From assembly GCF_963678635.1 (NCBI RefSeq), contig NC_087062.1, forward strand, positions 51,368,028-51,432,027: a DNA stretch of 64,000 bases. The letters run 5' to 3'. This DNA comes from Symsagittifera roscoffensis (lineage: Eukaryota; Xenacoelomorpha; Acoela; Convolutidae). This document shows, piece by piece, positions 55,871 to 64,000 of the stretch. The notes beneath the pieces are model-generated. The model was not told the origin of the DNA, did no database searches, and worked only from the letters and a program-made list of their open reading frames with translations. The first letter of the stretch is position 1, and every line of letters starts with the position of its first letter. The position numbers and the translations under genes were made by a program.

Positions 55871-57217
55871 TGTTTAAAACTAGTATTTATAAGCAATTAT
55901 ATTCTTGATAAAACTAACTCTATAAAACATTTTTACCAAACAATCATGATCCATGACTAACGCTGATAATTATTGGTAGTTCAGAAACTACTCGTAGTTT
56001 CAGCACATGAGCAATTTGAATATAACTTACAAAACAGTTGTTCTCCTTTGGAAGATAACTAATTCGCAAATACCATTTTACACTGGATCTATTGAGACTA
56101 GGAGATATAAGACTCAGATTAGGATCGGTATATGACTAAGAAGTTGCACGATTCTATCCGGCCGAAAATTAGATAGCGTGACGAACAGACGGTGTACCTT
56201 ATCTGAAATTCCTCTATGATTGAGCCACCTCGGACTTAAACTCATCTGGTGCGACCAAAAGTCTCGAACAAGACCTATCAACTAACGTGATCTTATTTCT
56301 ATTTTAATTAGCTAAATCCAAAAAAAATACATTGCAAAATTGCTAAATGTTAGATAGCATAGACAACCTAATGAGTCTACGTCTCAACATTAATGTCTTG
56401 ATGTCTCAATAAGTCTAGAATTTCAAAAGCTACGGCAAACACCAGGTCAAAAACTGAACAGCAGACCAAGCTTCAATGTCGTGAAAGAATACAATCTGCA
56501 GCAATTATTTCCCTACAAAGTTCTCAATGCTGTAGTTTTTCATTCTCAACATGAAGCAAAATTTACTTGGAGCAAGATTCATTTCCAAGCCAAATACTTC
56601 TTGATGCTCTATAATCATTTTTTATAACTATAATAACGACTGATAAAAAGATACACAAATCGTTCCTTTCATCAAATCTGCAGTAATTTTTAAAATTTTG
56701 TAAAATTAAAAATTATTCAATAAAAAATTCAAAAATTAGTTACTAGTAAAACTAAAGTTAGTTTCATCAAATATATAGAGTTGCTTGTTTCTCAAGGGAT
56801 ATAATCTTTTCGCCCTTTCATCTTCTCCCCATTCTTCCATCCTTGTTTCCTCATCTAAAACATAACCATAGTTATTCGAAAAATAATATCATTAAAATTT
56901 TTAAATTTTAAATCAACTCCTTCTAAATTTTTTAAATCTTTTATTTAACTCAAAACTTATAACTGAAAATTATCAAGGCCTATCCTTGCTCTATGAAATT
57001 CTAAGTTCCCCTTAAGGTAGATCATCAAGGCTATCCTTGGATCTTCAAATTTTAATTTTAATTATAAAACTATTTGATTATCAAGGCTTCCCTTTGATCA
57101 ATCAGAACAACATTGTTCTCTCAATCCCCTAGAAATGAAATGTCTAACGACCTCAAAATTTGATTCACTCTCCAACCTTTAGCAACAACCCAGGACTAAA
57201 CAATTTTTTGAAAACTA
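55871..57217 (+). mobile_element. LTR and leader of a second retroelement of the 3386-28352 family
   Basis: From GTTTAAAACTAGTATTTAT (55871) the sequence matches the 3386 LTR block by block: TATA-like CTCTATAAAACAT, the TTTCAGC stem, AAGTTGCACGATTCTATCCGG and CAGACGGTGTACC, ending AAACTCA at about 56253. TCTGGTGCGACCAAAAGTCT follows (a possible primer-binding site), then a leader with the same four hairpins. It breaks off at about 57217, where the sense reverses. It is much diverged from the first element, so it is old. Confidence 0.75.
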
Positions 57218-59051
57218 ACCTTAGAAATAAATACTAGTTTTAAACTGGTTCCACCCATCCGGGGCTTAGAGAGTTTTAAGTTTTCATGTTTTTTTTGTAG
57301 TGAAGGATGGATGGAGAGGTTTCTTGTTTGTTCGAGCAATTTATTTTTGAAGCAGTGACTGCGTAAGAGAAGAGGGAGAGACAGTTGTTCACGTGTTGGA
57401 GTAGATGTCTTCAGAGAGAGAAAAGGTCAGATAATTCTGTTCCAGAATTGGGTCTCGTATTTTCTAAATTGTCTTGAGTGGTCGTCTTGAGAAGATTTCA
57501 GATCTATGCAATGATGTGCGGATTTCGTTAAGCTAGAGCGAGACTACCTGCAATTTGGAGTTTAACTTTTTTGCGTGAAGCGCCAAGTAACTAAGATCTA
57601 AATTTGAATTCATCATCGATTTGGCCATTGTTCTTCTTCAATGAGTACTTTTGTAACGCTGTTGGGTCCATACTTTAAATCCTGTGAGGGTTGTGACTAC
57701 GCCAACAAACCAATAGACTTGCCCTTCCTAAGCCAAAATGTCGTCGAGTTTTCATCTCCTTTTGGTGCTCGTTTTTTTTGCTCTCAGAAATGTTTTACCT
57801 TACATATTTATATCTATATCTTGTTAGTGAGATCAGTTTAAGTTATGATATATGTTAGTTGTTTTCACAAAAGCGTTTTTATTTAATTTTGATTATCTTG
57901 AAAATTAGCTCAGCCTAGAACATTTCTCATCCAAATCAGGAGTGCGTGTCACAAGCGTGGTGTAGCGCGGTGGCTTAGGCCGGCTATAGAGCATGCTCAG
58001 GACGTCCTACTGGTGGATGAGGCCAGTTGAGGGAGTATAAGTTTATCGTCTCTTTGAGCAGTCCTCTCTCGTGTTCAATTTTTTGTTCTAATTTATCAGG
58101 TGTTTTTCTTTTTTTTTGTTTTTGGTTGGGCCCTTGTATCAAAAAAGGATTGTTGTGTTTTGGGTTTTTCTTTTGAGTTTTTTGTGTTTCCAGTGGGTTT
58201 TATCTGGTTTGGGTACAGTGGATGTTCCTTATAAATGCAGTTGGTTTTGCGACACTAGTAATTTGCGTTGGTTGTTTTAAGCTTGCTTATAATTCCTGCC
58301 ATCCGGTTTAAAGGAAACTTTGAAATGTGTGAAAAAAAGTTGAAATTGTTATCAGTTACTTTCTGAAACTAGAACTCAATAATTGAACAATTCTACATGT
58401 GTCAATTACATGATTTTGGTGGAAGGAGGTGTGAAATGTGAGCGAATAAAGAAAAATAGCATTAAAAAAGAAGCGCACATGAAAAGGTTAGTTTTCATGG
58501 ATTTATTTTGCCTTACTACTTTAGTAGTTCATTTTGAAATTTACTATAAAGTTTTCATTTTATTGCATTTGTATTAGTTTTATTTTGCTAAGATTATTTA
58601 TTGCAAAAGTGAAGATAGAATTTGAAAATTGAAGAAGAGTTTTTTAAATTTATTTTTGTTTCATCTTGCAGATGAGTGCCTGGTGAAATCTTAAAGAGAA
58701 ATGTGAAACACACGTGTAGGAATGGTGAGTGTCTTTTTGATTTGTGTTAGTGATATGAATAAAATTTTTACTTACGAGGGGCCAGTTTCAAGGAAAAATC
58801 CATGAGGGAAAGGTGTCGGATGTCACTAAAAGCATAGTAAGCATTCGTTTTACGTTTTCAGTTCGCAGCAGTGGCCAAAGAAGTTCAAGCTCTCTGATGA
58901 TATCTACTTCTTCGGAGGTAGCTGAAAACTCATGGTTAGTATTTTGAATGAGATTATAAAGTTTGTGACTAAAACTATTGTGGTGCATATTTTCTTTTAG
59001 GGCTACCTCAATATGCTGTTTATTAAGAGAGGCTATAGAGCATCCAGTCAA
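57218..59051 (-). mobile_element. Inverted 3' end of the same retroelement family
   Basis: On the minus strand this region is homologous to about 18290-19900. It begins near 59051 with the end of the 3' ORF (frame 59051-58788, RELELLWPLL), passes the GGACGTCC/GAGCATGCTC block (57989-58007) and the AGTAACTTGG...GTAGTCTCGCTCTA block (about 57545-57595), and ends in an LTR start, TGGAACCAGTTTAAAACTAG, reading down from 57253. Only ~35 bp of that LTR remain before the plus-strand leader takes over. This gives a head-to-head chimera with the 55871 piece. Confidence 0.7.
58788..59051 (-). pseudogene. 3' ORF fragment, inverted element
   Basis: An 87-codon minus-strand frame whose middle (HHNSFSHKLYNLIQNTNHEF) and end (EEVDIIRELELLWPLLRTEN) align with the broken plus-strand text at about 18290-18440 and 26405-26555. 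The match across a diverged copy is the best evidence that this retroelement family encodes a protein downstream of env. Role unknown. The frame has been cut at its start by loss of upstream sequence. Confidence 0.45.
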
Positions 59052-60499
59052 AACCCTTTGTATCAGTATAGGCTATAATCTTCCCATTGTATTAAGATAG
59101 AGAATAGGTTTCCCAATGTATTAAGATAGCAGGTTTACGATGGTAAGTTTCAGATGGCAGTGTATTCAGCGGTCGAATTTACCATCTATTAGGATAGCTT
59201 ATAGATTTCCCTATGTATTAGAAATCCATTGAAGGGAATTAAGAACTCATGAAGATAAGTTATAGGTTTCCTAATGTATTAAGATAGGGAATGGTAAGGT
59301 TTCAGTGTGTTTGTAAGTTTCAGAAAAGTTTTTGAATTTTTTCTAGGTTTTACTTGCAATTATGTTTTTATCTTGAAAAAACCTTTCTTGTCTTGAAAAA
59401 TCTAAAACCAAAAAATTGGGATGGTAGGTTTCAGATAGTAAGTTTAGAAAAAAAATAGGTTTTGATTTAGAGTATGGGATCATAATTTAATATATCACAG
59501 AAAAGTTTTTTTCAGAAAAACTTTTAAATACTCATTCCATCTTATTTATATTCCCTCAGATTATCTTGGGAAAATTGACAAGAAAGGATTATTTTTAACA
59601 GGTTATATATTCAGCTTCATTGGATATCAGGGGAATTTTGACAGCTCCTCATGGTTGGTTACTTTTTATCCCACCTAATTTTTTCTTCCCCAGGTTATCT
59701 GGAGATAGGATGACAGCTCCATTATACTTATTATTTTTATGGTTTACCTTATCTCTCTTCACATAATTCTTCCACAGTCATATGACAGATACTTATTAGC
59801 ATAGAAGTTAATGAAGCGTGAATTGCTTTCTTGATAGATTAAAACCTTAACTTTTCATAAAAAATTGAAATACAATCAATCAAAAGTGCTTGAATGTTTC
59901 ATTGGAGCTAAGATTTAAGTACGCAACAAGAAAACAGTTTCGTCCAATCAGATGTTTTTATCTAGTTCTCATTTTTAGCTCAACATATTTATTTATTCTG
60001 TCATAATTCTTGCTACGATTAATTTTAGTTCTCTTTTATCACTTTGTCTTCAATCTGTTAGAAATTCTTTCAAGTTTCTGAAATTTCGAAAAAAAACTAT
60101 ATTCCAAAATTGTCAATTGCTCTGCTTCGGTAAAAGTTTACGCTGAGAAAGATTTAATATAATAAATTTTTTATGTCTGATAATTTTGTATGATCATTTT
60201 TTAAATTTTTCTCAGAGTAAACTTTTAAGAAGAATAGACATTTTAGTAGAAATTGGTAACAATTTTTGGTAAATTTATCTATTCTATCGGTAATTCTTTC
60301 AATTAGAGGGACTACAACATCCATATTCCATCATCCTTTTCCGTGTATTTTACCAAAAGGTTAGTTCCTAATTACTTTTTGCTGAAAAAAATAAGGAATT
60401 CAAAGAAATAATTTACAAAAAAAAATGGACAGTTCACTACATCGTATAGTAACTTTACTGCAAAAGCTTACACTCACAAACAAAAAAATTGCATTTTTA
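59052..60499. other. Spacer with degenerate GTATTAAGATAG repeats
   Basis: 59070-59300 holds several imperfect copies of ATAGGTTTCCCAATGTATTAAG. The rest is AT-rich with no supported gene. Confidence 0.5.
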
Positions 60500-60860
60500 C
60501 ATAAAACTACTTATGAAATTCAAAACATGCACATTTTGGACATTATTCAAGTTCTTCTGGAAGAAATTTAAAAGAAGAAATCTTAATAAAAAGCGTAAAA
60601 TCCACACAATTTCTCAGTTTTTTGTAGCTTTCGAGGAAACATTTGTCGGTACTTTTTTGTCAAAAAGGAGTAAGTTTATCTCTTTCTTCCCAAAGAATCA
60701 GCAAAATAGTAACTTCTGTCCAGTCGAGAAATCATGGTCCACTGTTCACCTCTATCCTTGCTTGGGGCTGAGTAAACAATTTCAAAAGGCTACTTTGTTA
60801 GTTGAGGTAGTTTATCAGAAGGGCTATATCCCATGTACTTGAACCTGAGCACAGGAATTT
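60500..60860 (-). pseudogene. Adenain-type (Ulp1-like) cysteine protease, degenerate
   Basis: Reading the minus strand from 60842, collinear pieces in different frames are YMGYSPSDKLPQLTK, then IVYSAPSKDRGEQWTMIS (about 60775-60725), RLDRSYYFADSLGRKR, then RKLQKTEKLCGFYAF (about 60630-60585) and NNVQNVHVLNFIS near the end. The order of an aromatic strand ending in His-Trp, an Asp-Ser-Leu-Gly turn, and Gln followed six residues on by the catalytic Cys is that of adenovirus-type proteases carried by Polintons. Here the His position reads Gln (GEQW), and stops and shifts break the frame, so it is inactive. It lies just downstream of the capsid-like gene. Confidence 0.6.
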
Positions 60861-60983
60861 TTTCGATAAATTGCAAAAGTAAAAAAATATCCATTTTTGC
60901 AATTGTAAGCTATTTTACATCTAAAAACAAAGAAACTGATGGTTTGATAGGACAATTTAGGATGAAAAAGAAGGATTAATGAC

Positions 60984-62270
60984 TTACACGCATTTAGGTT
61001 TTGAACCAACAAAGTCCCATTCACAAGCATTATATAGTGGGCAAAGATTATTGAACATTTTTTCACAGTCTAGATTGAAGAAATGTCTAAGGTTTTCAAT
61101 TAAACAGCATTTATTTTCTTTTTTCTGGAGTTTTAGCTCTGAAGACAAGCAAAGTAGATAGTACAGAGACAATAACGATGGAAAATCCCAGAACAATACA
61201 AGATTTTGATAGGAACCTGAAAAACTTGAATCGTTAAACATTTTTAGGAACTGTTTCGACTCTATCAATTCGTTTTCTCCCAAGACTATCACTTCCGTTA
61301 ATTGCTCCAGGGTAATTTGGAAAAACATCTCTAATATCAAGCTTTCTCCACTAAGTTCTGGATAATCCAATTGTTCAGCTTCATCCTGTAGTGAGGTCAC
61401 TTCAATAACCAGAATATTGTTATTTTGAAATATTTTCATAGGAAGAGCTAGAAAATCTTCGTTAAACTGCATTGTTTTCATAGTTGTAACATAGGGGCGA
61501 CACGGAGAAGTTGTATCTAATGAAAACATTGCTCTTCTAACCCGAATAATTCTGAGCTCTCTCAAATGAAATAGTTGATAGTTGAAAGGATCCCGCAACG
61601 GCTGAATTTGTATTCATTGCAACAGCTATTATTCTGATTGGGGCATTATTGAAAACATTTACCTGGATAAACTGGTTTTGACGAGATGGATTGATAAAGG
61701 TTCTTGCTATAAATTTCATGTAATTGTAATGAGCAGGTTCCTTTTGCAGATTCCATCGCAAGTATTGATGATTAGGTTCAGCTACTAAAATTCTTCTAGT
61801 AAACAGCGAACAATGAACAGTTTTCAGGTTAACATTTGGATTATCAGATAGCATGTAAAATAGGTCTCGCTGGAATTAGTTTATCTCGAACTTCGGTTTC
61901 TGGTAGTAATAATTTTTCACAAGTAAGCAAATCAATGGCAAGCCTGCCGTAAAGTGAAAAAGTTATCCCTGATCCTTATGAATTTGCTCTATCAGTGAAC
62001 GGGTGCATATCAAATGCTTCCGAAAACTCTTCAAAAAATATATTCGTGACAAGCAAGTGTTCCTTTAATACTCACTGCCGACGAAATGAAATCGTTCGAT
62101 ATTTTTGCTTTATGACGATATAATCTATTGTCATTGTAAATCATTGTATTTAATAAAATAATTTTCACAATTGGAGAACAGAGAAAATAGTAGATTGTCT
62201 ACATAAGTTAAGTAGGTTTGTGATTCCTCATCTGAGTCATCCTCCGATTTTGCTTAATGTTCTGCTTTTT
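60984..62270 (-). pseudogene. Virus-like capsid protein (F54H12.2-like family), copy 1
   Basis: Minus-strand pieces at 61854-61537 and 61598-60984 form one protein, split by a 14-bp deletion near 61590 relative to copy 2. Characteristic stretches are HYNYMKFIARTFINPSRQNQ, VNVFNNAPIRIIAVAMNTNS, FNYQLFHLRELRIIRV, RPYVTTMKTMQFNEDFL and GESLILEMFFQITLEQLTE. I recall this layout from the animal F54H12.2-like proteins associated with Maverick/Polinton-type elements and capsids of the double jelly-roll kind; this is memory, not a search. Upstream text (SDEESQTYLTYVDNLLF near 62240) suggests the true N-terminus lies near 62260. The last ~100 residues, after VIVLGENELIESKQF, are probably not native. 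Confidence 0.6.
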
Positions 62271-62342
62271 CATTTTGAAAGCATCAGACAGTCTTCCTTT
62301 GAATAATTGAGGCTTCAAACTGAGATGGGTATCACGCATATC

Positions 62343-62647
62343 CTAATAAAGATTACATTCCGCTTCAATTTCCAACTCAATGCTGCTTTCATCTAAAGAA
62401 GTACTGGGAAACATTTCTTGTGTGTAAGAGGAAATAATTTTCCCCAAAACTGGGACGTTCTCAAAAACCTCCAAAGATGAACCTGTAGAAGCTCCGTCCG
62501 GATTACATATTTTTTGATAAAGGAAATAGCAGTTCTCCCAAGAGTTTCCGCAAGAGCACCAAAACCTCTTCCACGCTGTCGTAGATGTCCACAAAAAATA
62601 GGAAAATTAGCTGAACTTTGACCAATCATTTTGCATGAAGTATCCAT
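62343..62647 (-). pseudogene. Minor-capsid-like Gly-rich protein
   Basis: ATG at 62647-62645 opens GQSSANFPIFCGHLRQRGRG, then FGALAETLGRTAISFIKKYV. In another frame FENVPVLGKIISSYTQEMF and an acidic end (STSLDESSIELEIEAE) follow to a stop near 62343. A Gly-rich GRGFGALxxxLGRTAxxFIKK motif followed by an amphipathic stretch resembles the pVI-like minor capsid proteins of Polintons and relatives. The frame changes near 62500. It sits directly upstream of the capsid-like gene on the same strand, as expected for a virion-gene cassette. Confidence 0.45.
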
Positions 62648-62917
62648 TAAAACAGATTATCCGAAGTCTTGCGAAACAAGAGAACAACTCGTGTAGTTCC
62701 TACGGACACAAAAGGATTTTTTTCACCAGTAACTTCCCTTAGTTTTTGTTATGCTATGTAAAAAAATTTTTAATAATCTTTTAAATTGTAGATTCCTAAA
62801 AGATTGATAATTCATGTACTGTCCTGTAGATGTTATATCTCCTTTTTTCTACTTTGGAAATGAATGGAATACAACGCAGTAAGGAACTTCTTGTATAACC
62901 TACTATCTTATATTGTA
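62648..62917 (-). other. Spacer between duplicated capsid-like genes
   Basis: AT-rich, with no supported frame. It ends at the duplication breakpoint (TATTGTA then CAAGACTATC at 62918). Confidence 0.5.
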
Positions 62918-64000
62918 CAAGACTATCACTTCCGCTACTTGCTCCAGGGTAATTTGGAAAAACATCTCTAATATCAAGCTTTCTCCACTAAGTTTTGGAT
63001 AATCCAATTGTTCAGCTGCATCCTGTAGTGAGGTCACGTCAATAACCGGAATATAGTTATTTTGAAATATTTTCATAGGAAGAGCTAGAAAATCTTCGTT
63101 AAACTGCATTGCTTTCATAGTTGTAACATAGGGGCGACAAGGAGAAGTTGTATCTAATGAAAACATTGCTCTTCCAACCCGAATAATTCTGAGCTCTCTC
63201 AAATGAAATAGTTGATAGTTGAAAGGAGATTCATGAAAAGATCCCGCAACGGCTGAATTTGTATTCATTGCAACAGCTATTATTCTGATTGGGGCATTAT
63301 TGAAAACATTTACCTGGATAAACTGGTTTTGACGAGATGGAATGATAAAGGTTCTTGCTATAAATTTCATGTAATTGTAATGAGCAGGTTCCTTTTGAAG
63401 ATTCCATCGCAAGTATTGATGATTAGGTTCAGCTACTAAAATTCTTCTAGTAAACAGCGAACAATGAACAGTTTTCAGGTTAACATTTGGATTATCAGAT
63501 AGCATGAAAAAAATAGGTCTCGCTGGAATTATTTTATCTCGAACTTCGGTTTCTGATAGTAATAATTTTTCACAAGTAAACAAATCAATGGCAAGCCTGC
63601 CGTAAAGTGAAAAAGTTATCCCTGATCCTTATGAATTTTCTCTATCAGTGAACGGGTGCATATCAAATGCTTCCAAAAACTCTTCAAAAAATATATTCGT
63701 GACAAGCAAGTGTTCCTTTAATACTCACTGGCGACGAATTGAAATCGTTCGATATGTTTGCTTTATGACGATATAATCTATTGTCATTGTAAATAATTGT
63801 ATTTAATAAAATAATTTTCACAATTGGAGAACAGAAAAAATAGTAGATTGTCTACATAAGTTAAGTAGGTTTGTGATTCCTCATCTGAGTCATCCTCCGA
63901 TTTTGCTTAATGTTCTGCTTTTTCATTTTGAAAGCATCAGACAGTCTTCCTTTGAATAATTGAGGCTTCAAACTGAGATGGGTATCACGCATATCCTAAT
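62903..64000 (-). pseudogene. Virus-like capsid protein (F54H12.2-like family), copy 2
   Basis: The longest open piece is 63583-62903 (226 codons, opening on TTG rather than ATG). Coding sense continues upstream as YGRLAIDLFTCEKLLLSETE and, past one TAA near 63638, as FLEAFDMHPFTDRENS and further broken text to the window end. It keeps the 14 bp deleted in copy 1, so the central part is continuous (AVAGSFHESPFNYQLFHLRE). The C-terminus is cut at the duplication breakpoint, after TLEQVAEVIVL, and ends in a few unrelated residues. At least one stop and one shift make it a pseudogene. The start lies outside or at the edge of the window. Confidence 0.6.

Larger units (their letters stand above)
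61281..62917 (-). repeat. Tandem duplication unit carrying capsid-like and minor-capsid-like genes
   Basis: CAAGACTATCACTTCCG starts both units (61281 and 62918). They stay collinear to TATCACGCATATCCTAAT (62347 and 64000), where the window ends. The offset is 1637 bp before and 1653 bp after the 14-16-bp indel. The second unit probably continues into another minor-capsid copy beyond the window. Confidence 0.85.

Noticed and set aside
1..64000. CRISPR array
   Set aside because: The only regular array (29640-31838) has contiguous 33-bp units with no unique spacers, and the context is eukaryotic.

Overview
This window is eukaryotic and repeat-dominated. It is AT-rich, has no operon-like gene packing, carries many dispersed repeats and retroelements, and shows only isolated GC-richer open segments that could be host exons, two of them next to plausible 3' splice sites. 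The retroelement families and the decayed Maverick/Polinton-like capsid genes suggest an invertebrate animal, but nothing here fixes the species. No tRNA, rRNA or CRISPR array was recognised.

Layout, left half. 1-3385: AT-rich spacer with one solo-type LTR (2530-2887). 3386-28352: one very large, decayed env-bearing LTR retroelement (24,967 bp) bounded by LTRs and a 4-bp TATT target duplication. Its order is 5' LTR, hairpin-rich leader, gag (partly duplicated), protease, RT, RNase H, integrase remnant, env-like ORF, a 3' ORF, a long 3' noncoding region and the 3' LTR. About 8.11 kb, from inside RT to inside the 3' LTR, is tandemly duplicated (11859-19970 and 19971-28086), so RT, RNase H, env and the 3' ORF each occur twice. 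28371-29272: a GC-rich candidate exon. About 29640-31838: a 66-unit, 33-bp minisatellite in which most units carry a 9-bp palindrome.

Middle. 32297-32779: a hypothetical minus-strand ORF. 35-41 kb: spacer with a palindromic TAATC-rich repeat, four copies of a ~540-bp hairpin-bearing repeat arranged as two tandem pairs, and a candidate membrane-protein exon (40798-41217). 41.86-42.55 kb: a fold-back element. 42.7-53.96 kb: a nested stack. An old minus-strand retroelement (gag remnant about 53.7 kb, DTGA protease remnant about 51.1 kb) was entered by a terminal-inverted-repeat element (about 51168-52729) and, separately, by a young Ty3/gypsy element (43917-50057). The young element has 200-bp LTRs identical by eye, TCCC target duplications, and gag, protease, RT, RNase H and D,D35E integrase interrupted only by two mutually compensating single-base frame changes.

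Right end. 54112-54407: a small inverted-repeat element with poly-C ends and two CRE/CCAAT units. 55871-59051: a chimera of the first retroelement family, with LTR and leader on the plus strand joined to an inverted 3' end. About 60.5-64.0 kb, minus strand: a decayed virus-like cassette with an adenain-type cysteine protease, a Gly-rich minor-capsid-like protein and a capsid-like protein of the family I recall as F54H12.2-like, which is tandemly duplicated. This suggests a relic Maverick/Polinton or related DNA virus.
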